In this document: one piece after another, positions 18,122 to 27,599 of the stretch
Layout: the number at the start of each line of letters is the position of its first letter
How positions within the stretch are numbered: the stretch's first letter is position 1
Assembly (NCBI GenBank): GCA_965216225.1
Contig: CBDCFF010000033.1
Span: 62,001-126,000 of the forward strand
Source of the DNA: 3107 sp965216225
GTDB taxonomy: Bacteria > Pseudomonadota > Alphaproteobacteria > Rhodobacterales > Rhodobacteraceae
DNA length: 64,000 nt
Reading direction: 5' to 3'
Notes under the pieces: generated by a model
Told to the model about the DNA's origin: nothing
The model's database searches: none
Seen by the model: the letters and a program-made list of their open reading frames with translations, nothing else
Translations under genes and position numbers: made by a program

Positions 18122-19781
18122 TGCGCCTTGCATCCTCTGGATACAGGATGGCCCTGAAGGGCGCAGCGCCCAGACGGCGATAGGCTTCGAGAAAGGTTTC
18201 TTCCGGCTCTTCGCGCAGGTCGAGATAGCCCAGAACCAGCCGCTCGATGGCGGGCACGATTTCGTCACAGGCGAAACCGGGGCCGGCGCGCTCGCCTATG
18301 GTGGCGGTTTCCGTACCATCGCCGCCCAGTGTGATCTGATAGTTTTCGACACCCGCGCGGTCAAGGCCGAGGATGCCGATATGGCCCACATGGTGGTGCC
18401 CGCAGGCGTTTATGCAGCCGGAAATCTTGATCTTCAGCAGCCCGACATCGTGTTCGATCTTCAGTTCTTCGAACCGGGTTGCGATCTGCTGGGCAACAGG
18501 GATCGAGCGGGCGGTGGCCAGTGCGCAGTAATCCATGCCGGGGCAGGCGATGATGTCGGAGGCCAAGCCGATATTCGCGGTGCCGAGGCCGGCGGCCTTC
18601 AGTCGTGAATAAATCGCCGGGAGGTGCGACTTGTGGACATGCGGCAGCACGACGTTCTGTTCATGACTGATGCGAAGTTCGTCATGGGCATGTTGTTCCG
18701 CCAGATCGGCCATCACACGCATCTGGTCCGAACTCGCATCGCCGGGCGTCTGCCCGTGCGCCTTGATCGAGATCGTGACGATGGCGTAATCCGGATTGCG
18801 ATGCGCGGCCAGATTGGTGTCGGCCCAGGCGCGGAAGGCCGGGTTGGCCCTGCGTTCGGCGTCATGAACGCCGGTCGGCGCGGTGATGAAGTCCGGGGCC
18901 GCGAAGTGTTTTTCGATTTCGGCCAGATGTTCCTGATCGACGCCCGAGAATTGCGGGCGCAGCAGGGCGAAACGCTCTTCGACCAGTTCGCGAATCCTGT
19001 CGAGGCCGTTTTCATGGACGGTGATCTTGATCCGGGCCTTGTATTTGTTGTCGCGGCGGCCCAGCAGGTTGTAGACGCTGATGATCGCCTCGACATAGGG
19101 CAGCAGATCGGCCTTGGGCAGAAAGTCGCGGATGACCTTGCCGACCATCGGGGTGCGGCCCAGACCGCCGCCGACGATGACCTCGAAGCCGGGATCGCTC
19201 GCCCCGTTGCGGACCATGCGCAGGCCGATGTCGTGGGCCCTGGTCACGGCGCGGTCATTCGGGCTGCCGGTGACGGCGATCTTGAACTTGCGCGGCAGGA
19301 ACTGAAATTCCGGGTGGTCGGTGGACCATTGACGCAGCAGTTCGGCGATCGGGCGCGGGTCTTCGATTTCATCCGCTGCGGCGCCGGCGAAATGGTCGGC
19401 GGTCACGTTGCGGATGGTGTTGCCGGAGGTCTGGATCGCGTGCATTTCCACATCGGCCAGCGCATCGAGCATATCCGGCACATCCGGCAGCTTCGGCCAG
19501 TTGTACTGAATGTTCTGGCGCGTGGTGAAATGGCCATAGCCCTTGTCCCAGCGGTCGGCAATACGGGCCAGTTCGCGCATCCTGGCGCTGTCCAGCGTGC
19601 CGTAGGGTATCGCGACCCGCAGCATGTAGGCGTGCAGTTGCAGATAAAGCCCGTTCATCAGCCGCAGCGGCTTGAATTCGTCCTCGGTCAGCGAACCGTC
19701 GATACGGCGTTCGACCTGTCGGCGGAACTGCGCGTTGCGGGAACGGACGAACGCTTCGTCAAAGTCGTTATATCTGTACAT
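18111..19781 (-). CDS. cysI: Assimilatory sulfite/nitrite reductase-type haemoprotein CysI
   Basis: Sirohaem and [4Fe-4S] enzyme that reduces sulfite to sulfide by six electrons. The two cluster motifs are visible: CPGMDYCALATARS and CINACGHHHVGHIG. The duplicated ferredoxin-like half domains (GYGHFTTRQNIQYNWPKL, ADHFAGAA) are present. It is 556 residues from ATG 19781 (MYRYNDFDEAFVRSRN). It overlaps the DUF2849 gene upstream by 14 bases. Within this operon sulfite is the natural substrate, with sirohaem made by the cysG product. Confidence 0.95.
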   Translation of the reverse strand: MYRYNDFDEAFVRSRNAQFRRQVERRIDGSLTEDEFKPLRLMNGLYLQLHAYMLRVAIPYGTLDSARMRELARIADRWDKGYGHFTTRQNIQYNWPKLPDVPDMLDALADVEMHAIQTSGNTIRNVTADHFAGAAADEIEDPRPIAELLRQWSTDHPEFQFLPRKFKIAVTGSPNDRAVTRAHDIGLRMVRNGASDPGFEVIVGGGLGRTPMVGKVIRDFLPKADLLPYVEAIISVYNLLGRRDNKYKARIKITVHENGLDRIRELVEERFALLRPQFSGVDQEHLAEIEKHFAAPDFITAPTGVHDAERRANPAFRAWADTNLAAHRNPDYAIVTISIKAHGQTPGDASSDQMRVMADLAEQHAHDELRISHEQNVVLPHVHKSHLPAIYSRLKAAGLGTANIGLASDIIACPGMDYCALATARSIPVAQQIATRFEELKIEHDVGLLKIKISGCINACGHHHVGHIGILGLDRAGVENYQITLGGDGTETATIGERAGPGFACDEIVPAIERLVLGYLDLREEPEETFLEAYRRLGAAPFRAILYPEDARRNAA

Positions 19782-20073
19782 TTGCCTGCTTGCCGTGATG
19801 ATAGTTGGAAGGACCGGCGGCGCGGAACGCCTCGCGGAAATGGATGGGTTTCGGGCCGTTCCCGCCCGGGGCGGCATCGGCCAGATAGGGGCCGACGACG
19901 GTGTTTTTCTGCCGTTCCGCGAAAAGCAGGCGCAGTTGGGCATGGGCCTCGTCCTCGATCAGTTCGGCCTCATGGTGGTGACGGGTCCAGCAATCGTCAG
20001 CGGTCAGATAGATGACATCGCCCTCGATCAGGTCGTTGGCGGTGACGACCTTGGGGGTGAATTTCCTGCTCAT
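19768..20073 (-). CDS. DUF2849 domain protein of the cys operon
   Basis: A 101-residue protein (MSRKFTPKVVTANDLIEGDVIYLTADDCWT). The DUF2849 family sits between cysG and cysI in many alphaproteobacteria. The sequence shows a beta-rich N-terminal half and a HHHE stretch but no known catalytic motif. It is coupled to cysG (four-base overlap) and to cysI (14-base overlap). Function unknown; the context points to sulfite reductase assembly or regulation. Confidence 0.85.
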   Translation of the reverse strand: MSRKFTPKVVTANDLIEGDVIYLTADDCWTRHHHEAELIEDEAHAQLRLLFAERQKNTVVGPYLADAAPGGNGPKPIHFREAFRAAGPSNYHHGKQANVQI

Positions 20074-21464
20074 CGGCTCAGAACCTTCTGATCGGGCGCT
20101 TCGGCGACAGCCATCGCGGCGCGCGGGGCGAGGCCGTAGAAGATGATCGCCGGGCCGGTGATCCCGGCGACGGCGCCGGGCAGTTCCGCCAGAGTGGCGG
20201 CAGCGATGCGCGAGGTCGGGCGCGAGGCATTCCCGATCACCGTGACCGGAGTTGCGGGGTCGGCACCATACATCATCAGACGGCCCTGAATGAAGCGCGC
20301 CGATTTCCTGCCCATGTAGATGGCGGCGACCTCACCCGGACGGGCCAGTTGCCGCCAGTCATGTTCGGCAAAGCCGCGTGTGTCGTGCCCGGTCAGAAAG
20401 CGGACGGCAGAGTTGCGGCCGCGTTTCGTAAGGCTCTGGCCGATGCCCGCCACAGCGGCGGAGGCGGCAGTGATGCCGGGGATGATGCGCCAGTCGATGC
20501 CGGCGGCATCCAGCGCCTCGATCTCCTCGTCCAGGCGGCCGAGGATCGTCGGATCGCCGGATTTCAGGCGGACCACATGCAGGCCCTTCTGCGCGTGACG
20601 GATCATCGCGGCATGGATGTCTGCCTGCGGGGTGTGCCTGCCAAAGCCCTCTTTTCCCACGTTCAGCAGGATTGCCTCGCGCCGGGCGAGTTCAAGGATT
20701 TCCGGGGCGACGAGGCGGTCATGGATGACCACATCGGCCTTGTCCAGCGCCTTGCGCGCCTTCAGTGTCAGAAGCTCCGGATCCCCCGGTCCGGCACCTG
20801 CCAGATCCACATGGCCGCGACGGGCCTCGCGCGTCAGGTGATCGTCCAGCAGCGTTTCCAGCGCCGGTCGGGCGGCCTCTGCGCCACTGGTTTCAATCGC
20901 GGCGGGTCCGGCGCGGAAATAATACTCCGACCAGAAGTCGCGCCGCCTGCGGCCGAAAGGAAGGGCTTCGACCTGTTTGCGAAATGATTTGCCGATGCGG
21001 GCCAGGGCGCCCAGAACCGGGGGCAGCTTTTCTTCCAGCTCCGCCTTGATCGCGCGGGCAAGCACCGGGGCCGCGCCTTCGGTGCCGATGGCGACCGTCA
21101 CCGGATCGCGATCAACGATGGCGGGGGTGATGAACTGACTGTCTTCAAGGTTATCGACAATGTTGAACAGCGCGCCTTCCGACCGGGCAATGGCCGACAC
21201 GCGGGCATCTTCGGCGTCATCCCCGTTGGCGGCGTAGAAGAGGGCGGCACCCTTCGCGTCACCCGTGGCGACCGCGCGGCGGCGGAGCGAAATCCCCCCG
21301 GCCTTGGCCCAGCCTTCGATCTCGGGCGCAGGGGTTTGTGCGAAAACGTCGATCCGCGCCCCGGTTTTCAGAAGCAGCCGCAGCTTGGCGATTGCCGTGC
21401 CGCCGCCGCCGGAAACAACGATGCGCCGCCCTTCGACAGCCATGAAAATCGGAAAATGTTTCAT
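20070..21464 (-). CDS. cysG: Sirohaem synthase CysG (uroporphyrinogen-III methyltransferase / precorrin-2 dehydrogenase-ferrochelatase)
   Basis: Makes sirohaem, the prosthetic group of CysI. The N-terminal dehydrogenase/chelatase domain has the NAD site GGGGTAIAKLRLLLKTGA. The C-terminal SAM-dependent methyltransferase domain has VDLAGAGPGDPELLTLKA, GIPGITAASAA-type and YMGRK segments. At 464 residues it is full length. It is the first gene of the six-gene operon cysG-DUF2849-cysI-cysH-DUF934-fpr, all overlapping, so sirohaem supply is tied to reductase synthesis. The promoter must lie in the 139-base gap shared with the Lrp-type regulator. Confidence 0.96.
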   Translation of the reverse strand: MKHFPIFMAVEGRRIVVSGGGGTAIAKLRLLLKTGARIDVFAQTPAPEIEGWAKAGGISLRRRAVATGDAKGAALFYAANGDDAEDARVSAIARSEGALFNIVDNLEDSQFITPAIVDRDPVTVAIGTEGAAPVLARAIKAELEEKLPPVLGALARIGKSFRKQVEALPFGRRRRDFWSEYYFRAGPAAIETSGAEAARPALETLLDDHLTREARRGHVDLAGAGPGDPELLTLKARKALDKADVVIHDRLVAPEILELARREAILLNVGKEGFGRHTPQADIHAAMIRHAQKGLHVVRLKSGDPTILGRLDEEIEALDAAGIDWRIIPGITAASAAVAGIGQSLTKRGRNSAVRFLTGHDTRGFAEHDWRQLARPGEVAAIYMGRKSARFIQGRLMMYGADPATPVTVIGNASRPTSRIAAATLAELPGAVAGITGPAIIFYGLAPRAAMAVAEAPDQKVLSR

Positions 21465-21491
21465 ACGGAACCCGCACAGGTGTTTTCAGGG

Positions 21492-21520
21492 TTGATATAG
21501 GACATTTTCCCGATTATACG
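21492..21520 (+). promoter_or_regulatory. Candidate sigma70-type promoter for the Lrp/AsnC gene
   Basis: TTGATA (21492-21497) and TATACG (21515-21520) are spaced by 17 bases in the A+T-richer gap between cysG and the divergent regulator gene. This is inferred from sequence only. Confidence 0.4.
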
Positions 21521-21603
21521 CTATGGGTGGGAAGAAATAAGGATGAATATTCTTTTGAAAGGCAATCACGGAACAGGTGTTCCAAATCCTGGAGATTCAA
21601 GGA

Positions 21604-22065
21604 ATGGGTGTTTGCATTGATGAGACCGACCGCAGGATTCTGGCGCAGTTACAGCGGGATGCGGGGCAATCCCTGGACGAGATCGCGCGCAGGGTGGGTT
21701 CTTCCAAAACGCCGGTGTGGAATCGTATCCGCAGGATGCGCGAGGCCGGGGTCGTTGGCCGTCAGACGGTCATTCTGGATGCCGAGGCATTGGGGCTGGA
21801 AGCCTGTTTTTTCGTGTTGATCCGCACGTCGGAGCACGAAGCGGACTGGCAGAAGAAATTCCTGAAGGCGCTCAGGGACCGGCCGGAGGTGATGGAGGCG
21901 CACCGGCTGGCGGGCGACATCGACTATATCCTCAAGGTTCGGGTGAGGAATGCGCGCGCTTACGATGATTTTTATCAGGCGCTGATCGCCGAGGTGCGGA
22001 TTTACAACGTCACCGCGCTTCTGTCGATGGAAGAACTGAAATCGACGACAATGTTGCCGATCTGA
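21604..22065 (+). CDS. Lrp/AsnC-family transcriptional regulator
   Basis: A 153-residue regulator. The helix-turn-helix is in ILAQLQRDAGQSLDEIARRVGSSKTPVWNRIRRMREAGVV, followed by the RAM ligand domain (CFFVLIRTSEHEADW, HRLAGDIDYILKVRV). The ATG at 21604 has GGAG nine bases upstream; a GTG at 21577 is a weaker alternative. Divergent from cysG across a 139-base gap, it probably controls the sulfur operon in response to a sulfur amino acid, which is an inference from position. Confidence 0.88.
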   Translation: MGVCIDETDRRILAQLQRDAGQSLDEIARRVGSSKTPVWNRIRRMREAGVVGRQTVILDAEALGLEACFFVLIRTSEHEADWQKKFLKALRDRPEVMEAHRLAGDIDYILKVRVRNARAYDDFYQALIAEVRIYNVTALLSMEELKSTTMLPI

Positions 22066-22117
22066 GGGTGCTCTTCGGGTGCTCTTCGCAAAAAACCCTG
22101 TCCGGGCCGATGGGCGG

Positions 22118-22577
22118 TCACGGACGAACGCGCAGGCGTTCAAGGCCATGAAAATGATAGATGTTCGCATAGCGAGGCGATTCCCGCAGGCGCAGATCAG
22201 GGCAGCGATCAAAGAGGATCGGCAGCGCGATCGCCAGTTCCAGCCGGGCCATCGGCGCGCCGATGCAGAAATGGACCCCGGCGCCGAAGGCCGCGTTGGG
22301 TGTGCCGGGGGTCTTCCGGTTCCAGCATCGAATGCGCCTCGATTGCGTAAAAAGGGGCGAGATGAACAGCGGGAGCGGTGCGTTTGTCTGCCGGAATCTC
22401 GCGCCCGAAGCGGCGAACCGGCAGGATGGCGTTGACCGCCCGCCAGGTGGTCGCGCAGGGCATCGCACAGTCTTCCCACCAGATGATGTCGCCTGCCTGC
22501 CGGGCGCGTTCGTGGAACGGATACGGGTTCTGGACGAATCCGTCCCCGGTCGGCGATTGGCGAAACCGTTTCATCAC
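22118..22577 (-). pseudogene. Cytochrome P450 with internal deletion
   Basis: The first part (22577 to about 22320) encodes a P450 N-terminus: SPTGDGFVQNPYPFHERARQ, then a helix-C region SMLEPEDPRHT. The last part, in another frame (about 22315 to 22118), encodes the haem-binding loop FGAGVHFCIGAPMARLELA and the C-terminal LRLRESPRYANIYHFHGLERL. Roughly 250 central residues, including the I-helix and ExxR region, are missing, so the product cannot work. The former start overlaps the tpiA stop in ATGA. Confidence 0.8.
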
Positions 22578-23335
22578 CCGGCCCGGATTGATGCTTCGAG
22601 GGCGGCGATGATGGGGGAAAAGTCGGCGGCTTTCAGCGATGCGCCCCCAACCAGGGCGCCATCGACATTCGCAACCCCGAAAATCCCGGCAGCGTTGCCC
22701 GGCTTGACGGAGCCGCCATAAAGAATGCGGATGCCCTGGCCTGCCTCTTCGCCGAACCTTCGGATCAGGCGGGTGCGGATGAAATCGTGAACCCCGGCAA
22801 TCTGCTCCGGCGCCGGCACGCGGCCGGTTCCGATCGCCCAGACCGGTTCATAAGCGATGACGAGCATGTCGGCCGCAGCGTCATCGGGAACGGAACCGGC
22901 AAGCTGGCCGCCGATGACGCCAAGCGTATTGCCGGCGTCGCGCCGGGCCCCGGATTCGCCCACACAGATGATCGCGGTCAACCCGGCCGCCATCGCCGCG
23001 CGCGCCTTGGCGCGGACATCCTCATCCGTCTCGGCATGATCTTCGCGCCGTTCGGAATGGCCGAGAATGACATGGCTGGCCCCTGCATCCGCCAGCATGG
23101 CGGCCGAAACATCGCCGGTATGCGCACCGGACGCCGCCGCATGGCAATCCTGCCCGCCGGTTGCGATGGCGCTGCCGTTCAGCGCGTCGGACAGGCGCGC
23201 AAGAAGCGTTGCAGGAGGGCACAGAAGAACATCGACCTGCGGCGACGGATGAGCAGAGCAAAGCGCCTCTGCCTCTTGCAGGGCATCGGAAATCCCGTTC
23301 ATTTTCCAGTTGCCTGCCGCCAGTCTGCGCCGCAT
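22574..23335 (-). CDS. tpiA: Triosephosphate isomerase
   Basis: Interconverts dihydroxyacetone phosphate and glyceraldehyde-3-phosphate. Visible are the N-terminal AAGNWKMNG with catalytic lysine, the histidine in VILGHSERRE, the catalytic glutamate in VIAYEPVWAIGTG, and the phosphate-binding ILYGGSVKPGNA. It is 253 residues, normal. The stop overlaps the start of a P450 pseudogene. Confidence 0.98.
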   Translation of the reverse strand: MRRRLAAGNWKMNGISDALQEAEALCSAHPSPQVDVLLCPPATLLARLSDALNGSAIATGGQDCHAAASGAHTGDVSAAMLADAGASHVILGHSERREDHAETDEDVRAKARAAMAAGLTAIICVGESGARRDAGNTLGVIGGQLAGSVPDDAAADMLVIAYEPVWAIGTGRVPAPEQIAGVHDFIRTRLIRRFGEEAGQGIRILYGGSVKPGNAAGIFGVANVDGALVGGASLKAADFSPIIAALEASIRAG

Positions 23336-23393
23336 CTCACACGCCTGCCGGTTTCGGGACGGGATCGCAGTTCAGCGCCGGGTCATCAGGCAT

Positions 23394-23753
23394 TCAGCTT
23401 TTTCCGGGGATGTCGAACTTGATGGATTCGCCGCATCCGCAGGCTTCGGACACGTTCGGGTTATTGAAGCGGAAACCGGATTCCAGCAAAGAGGTCTCAT
23501 AGTCGATCTCTGTTCCGAACAGGAACATCTGTGCCATCGGGGCGATCATGACACGCGCGCCGTCCTGTTCGACCACCTCGTCATGGGGGTCAACCTCGGT
23601 GACATATTCCATCGTGTATTCCATGCCCGCGCAGCCGCCTTTCCTGACGCCGATGCGCAGCCCCCTGTGCCCTTCGCGGTCCATCAGCCTGGCGACCTGC
23701 CTGATTGCGGCGGGCGTCATCGTGACCGCCTGTTTTCCGGGTATGCCGAACAT
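23394..23753 (-). CDS. HesB/IscA/SufA-family iron-sulfur cluster assembly protein
   Basis: A 119-residue A-type carrier. The three conserved cysteines are visible in RKGGCAGMEY and EACGCGES. It delivers Fe-S clusters to apo-enzymes. No suf or isc genes are next to it, so it is probably a stand-alone carrier (SufA- or ErpA-like); the subtype cannot be fixed from sequence alone. Confidence 0.9.
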   Translation of the reverse strand: MFGIPGKQAVTMTPAAIRQVARLMDREGHRGLRIGVRKGGCAGMEYTMEYVTEVDPHDEVVEQDGARVMIAPMAQMFLFGTEIDYETSLLESGFRFNNPNVSEACGCGESIKFDIPGKS

Positions 23754-23896
23754 GTCGATCCGTTTCCGTCGTTCCCTGGTCCAGATTATCTAGTCAGCCG
23801 GTCGGGTGATCTCAAGCGCTGGCGGCAATTCGATCGGGGCAGAGACGGGATAGCCGATTGTCGCGCCGCTTTTCACACGCCGGTTCGGCGGCCTTG

Positions 23897-25003
23897 TCAG
23901 AGGCTCGCCTCCAGCGCGGCGATCACGGCGTCGCCCATCCCGGAGGTGCTGACCGGGGTTGCGCCTTCGACGTTGAGAAGATCCGGGGTGCGGACGCCAT
24001 CGGCCAGAACCTTTTCGATTGCGGCTTCCAGGCGGTCGGCCTCTGCCCCCTGATCGAAGGAATAGCGCAGCGCCATGGCGAAACTCAGAATGCAGGCGCA
24101 TGGATTGGCCTTGCCCTGACCGGCAATATCCGGGGCAGAGCCATGCACCGGTTCGTAGAGAGCTTTCGGGCGGCCGTTGTGCTGTGGCGCGCCGAGACTG
24201 GCCGAGGGCAGCATTCCCAGAGAGCCGGTCAGCATCGCCGCGCAGTCGGACAGCAGATCGCCGAACAGGTTGTCGGTCAGGATCACGTCGAACTGTCCGG
24301 GGGCGCGGACCAGTTGCATCGCGCCGTTGTCGGCATACATGTGGCCGAGCGCGACATCCGGGTATTCCGCCGCGTGAATTTCACCGACGACCTCGCGCCA
24401 CAACACGCCGGATTCCATGACGTTGGCCTTCTCCATCGAGCAGACCCTGCCGCGCCGGCGGCGGGCGAGTTCAAAGGCAGAGCGGGCCACCCGCGCGATC
24501 TCGCTTTCCGTGTAGCGCTGGGTGTTGATGCCGACACGTTCATTGCCTTCCCTGAAAATCCCGCGCGGCTCGCCGAAATAGCAGCCGGAGGCAAGTTCGC
24601 GCACGATCATGATGTCGAGGCCGGAAACAATATCACGTTTCAGCGAAGAGAAATCGGCCAGCGCGTCGAAACACCGCGCCGGGCGCAGATTGGCGAACAG
24701 GTCCATTTCCTTGCGCAGGCGCAACAGGCCGCGTTCGGGTTTCACGCTGAAATCGAGATCGTCGTATTGCGGGCCTCCCACCGCGCCCAGCAGGACGGCA
24801 TCCACCTCCTGCGCCCTGGCCATGGCCGCATCGCTCAGCGGCACGCCATGGGCGTCACAGGCGGCGCCGCCCACAAGGTCTTCCCCGACATCGAAATTCA
24901 GGCCGTGCCTGGTTCCGAACCAATCCATGATCCTGCGCGTTTCGGCCATGACTTCCGGGCCGATGCCGTCACCGGCAAGAACAAGAAGCGAAGGGTTTGC
25001 CAT
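23897..25003 (-). CDS. leuB: 3-isopropylmalate dehydrogenase
   Basis: Oxidative decarboxylation of 3-isopropylmalate in leucine synthesis, NAD- and Mg-dependent. Family segments include LLVLAGDGIGPEVMAE, LGAVGGPQYDD, RPERGLLRLRKEMDLFANLRPAR, IVRELASGCYFGEPRG and the metal-binding DVILTDNLFGDLLSD. It is 368 residues, normal. The active-site tyrosine region reads NTQRYTESEIARVAR. Confidence 0.97.
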   Translation of the reverse strand: MANPSLLVLAGDGIGPEVMAETRRIMDWFGTRHGLNFDVGEDLVGGAACDAHGVPLSDAAMARAQEVDAVLLGAVGGPQYDDLDFSVKPERGLLRLRKEMDLFANLRPARCFDALADFSSLKRDIVSGLDIMIVRELASGCYFGEPRGIFREGNERVGINTQRYTESEIARVARSAFELARRRRGRVCSMEKANVMESGVLWREVVGEIHAAEYPDVALGHMYADNGAMQLVRAPGQFDVILTDNLFGDLLSDCAAMLTGSLGMLPSASLGAPQHNGRPKALYEPVHGSAPDIAGQGKANPCACILSFAMALRYSFDQGAEADRLEAAIEKVLADGVRTPDLLNVEGATPVSTSGMGDAVIAALEASL

Positions 25004-25941
25004 CGGCCTAGAATCCCTGTCAGTCAGGTTGCCAACCGTCTAGCGGGTTCCGCCGGACGGGTCAAGGAACCCTGCGCGGCGGGCGGTTGTCGGCCTCAGT
25101 CCGACCCTGACACCGAAAGATCGACCCACAGCAGCCGATGGCGGGAGGCCCGGATCACATGCTCCGCCAGCGCGCCCCGCTGCGGCCAGAAGACACCGGC
25201 CTGCACTGCCCGCAATGCCCGGTCGGGCAGAATGTAGCTGACGCGCAGATTGCCCGCCTGTCCCGGCCCGTCCGGCCAGTCCGCGGTGTCCAGCGCCGGA
25301 TCGCCCCGATGCCCCGCATTCACCGCCCCTTGCCGCAGGGCCGCCCGTGTACCGGCCATGCTGCGCGGTTTCGGATCCTGCTGCAAACGGGGATGCGAAA
25401 GCAGCGCGCGGGCTGCATCGTGCCGGCCCTCGCCATCCATCGGGTCGATATTCGCGACGCCCACGACAATCACGGGGTCTTCCGGCGGCGCAAACGGCAG
25501 GCGGCCGTCCAGATAGTCTGTCCAGAAAAGCGTTTCCCCGGCGCCCCTGCGACCGTTCCGGTCCTCTGGCCCGTCAAATACGGGCGTTGAGCCATGCCAG
25601 ACAAGCATATGCAGTTGCGGCCCGTCCGGCAGCGTCACCGGTACGTCCCAATGTGCAACCGATGACAGGCGCAGGGTCGCAGGCGGGGTATAGGCCGATG
25701 CTTCGGCATCTTCGGACAGGGGCGGCATGTCACGCCAGAACATGCGGGAGAAATCCCGGACCCTGTCCCGTTCGACCGGAAAACGCGAAAGAATGGCCAA
25801 TCCCGCCTGACCGGAGAAACTCCCGAACCCCTGGGCATCCTGAGGCTCTCCGGTGCGACCGTTGCCGTTCAGGTCCAGCCCCGTTTGCAGACCCGTATTC
25901 GGGCGCAGGGCAAAGAGGTGCGGATAGGATTGACCCTTCGC

Positions 25942-27124
25942 GCACGGTACACGACGCACTTGAGTTGAGGGGGGAAACGGGTTTGAATTGAAGATTCTCG
26001 AGCACAAGGAACTTCGTGATGTTCGCATTCCTCCTCAGCCCTCTGGTCGCCACGCTACGCCCGCATTTTGATCTGAGCAAGACACGACTGGAAACGCTTG
26101 CGGTTTTGCTCGCTGGTCTGGCAAACTGTCGGACGGTGAACCTGAGCCATCTGGCGAGCCAGTTCTCGGGGACGGCGTTACACGCGTCCAACTATCGCCG
26201 TGTGCAGCGGTTCTTCCAGCATGTCCGCCTTGATGGCGATGTGGTCGCAGTACTGATCGTGCACCTGCTCAACCTTGCGCGTCCAAAGCTTCTGGCCCTG
26301 GATCGGACCAACTGGAAACTCGGCGCGAAAGACGTGAACATTCTGGTTCCGGCCATTGTGACGCGACGGTTTCGGGTGCCGCTGATGTGGGTCTCGCTCG
26401 ACCATCCGGGCAACTCTTCACCGGCGCAGCGCATCGGGCTGATGCGGCGTTATTTGCGCCTGTTCGGGGCTTGCTCCATCGACGCCTTGCTCGCCGACCG
26501 GGAGTTCATCGGTACAGAGTGGTTGGAATTTCTAAATGAAAACAACATCCCGTTCGTTGTTCGGTTGCGTGAGAACATGCATCTGTGCACCGAAGATGGA
26601 CGCCTGCATCAGTTCCGCACGCTCCTGCGGAAGTCTCGTCAAGGTGCCTGGACAGGCTGGCTCAGCACCATGGCGAGGGAACCGGACAACCGGCTGCGGT
26701 TCGCGGCAAAGCGTATCAAGGGGGGCGAAGCGCTCATCGTCGCCACGAACATCGACGCCACCCGACGGGCGCTCAATCTCTATCGCAAGCGATGGGGCAT
26801 CGAGTGCCTCTTCGCCGACGCCAAGACCCGCGGCTTCAACAGTGAGGACACTCACATCACCAATCCTGCCAAACTCGCAACCCTCCTCGCCGTCATTGCC
26901 CTCACCGTGACATGGGCTTATCGCTGGGCGACCCGGGTCATGGGCCGAACGGCGATCCGCCGCAAAAGCCACAACCGACGTACAAAATCATGGTTCCGAA
27001 CCGGGCTCGACGCTCGACGCAGATGGATCATCCACAACCCGGAAAACGCGCTATTGGCATGGCGACAAACATGCCCGAAGAGACCAATCAAACAACTTGC
27101 TCTTCGATGTGTCGTGTACCGTGC
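25942..27124 (+). mobile_element. IS4-family element with 7-bp target duplication
   Basis: A 1183-bp element bounded by the inverted repeat GCACGGTACACGAC at both ends. The target duplication CCTTCGC lies at 25935-25941 and 27125-27131. It splits the endonuclease-fold gene on the opposite strand. Confidence 0.9.
26019..27124 (+). CDS. IS4-family transposase without its own stop codon
   Basis: Begins MFAFLLSPLVATLRPHFDLSKTR after AAGGA. It has the DDE pattern LLALDRTNWKLG, ALLADREFIGTEWLEF and the YREK-like region LYRKRWGIECLFADAKTRGF. The protein of about 369 residues reaches the right inverted repeat (CVVYR) with no stop, and the frame remains open to 28178 antisense to host genes. A run-on product of about 719 residues is predicted. 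The catalytic part seems complete. Confidence 0.8.
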
Positions 27125-27599
27125 CCTTCGCGGCCAGAAGATCGGCAAAAGCGCCAAGCGCATGCAGTTCATGATCGTAGTCGAACCTTTGCAATACCAG
27201 AATATCCGGTGCCGCTGCCGCGATCACTTCGACCGCCGAGGCGATCTGCGGATCCTTGCCGCGAAGAATGTCGCGCAGCAACACCCCCGGCCCGTCCCGG
27301 TCCAGTTCGGCGTTGAAAGTGGCAATGCGGACAGCCCCGGCCAAGAGCGGCTGTGCAAACAGCCCGAGGGCGACCATGGCGAGCGCCGCCGAAAGCCGGA
27401 ACCGGCGCACCGCCTGCGGCGATGTCCGGCGGGGACAGGGCGCGCCTGCGCCGCCGACCGCCCTGTTCGGGAAAACGTTCACATGCCGCCTGTTCATTCA
27501 ATCCGCTCATCCGGTCCACACGAACATGCCCACCCCATGCTTGACAAAGGGTTAATGCCGGCGTTCGGCAACGGGGCCTGCGCACAACCGCATGGCCTG

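Larger units (their letters stand above)
25096..27497 (-). pseudogene. Endonuclease/exonuclease/phosphatase-fold protein, split by an IS4 element
   Basis: The 5' part (27497-27125) has a hydrophobic N-terminus (LSAALAMVALGLFAQPLLAGA, likely a signal peptide) and VRIATFNAELDRDGPGVLLRD. The 3' part (25941-25096) continues QSYPHLFALRPNTGLQTGLDLNG and ends HRLLWVDLSVSGSD. Removing the IS and one 7-bp copy restores one frame of about 403 residues (LLAAKG joined to QSYPHL). Even the restored protein has unusual residues at family catalytic sites (LQRFD where LQEFD/E is usual; VGVANIDP where GDFN-DP is usual), so it may be non-enzymatic or exported for another role. Confidence 0.85.

Noticed and set aside
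18624..20015. 463-codon plus-strand frame over cysI
   Set aside because: Antisense shadow of cysI; no motifs, and the cysI frame has intact cluster-binding cysteines.
23790..23896. Possible small gene downstream of leuB (tail reading VKSGATIGYPVSAPIELPPA)
   Set aside because: No start outside leuB and no recognised family; it is probably non-coding spacer.
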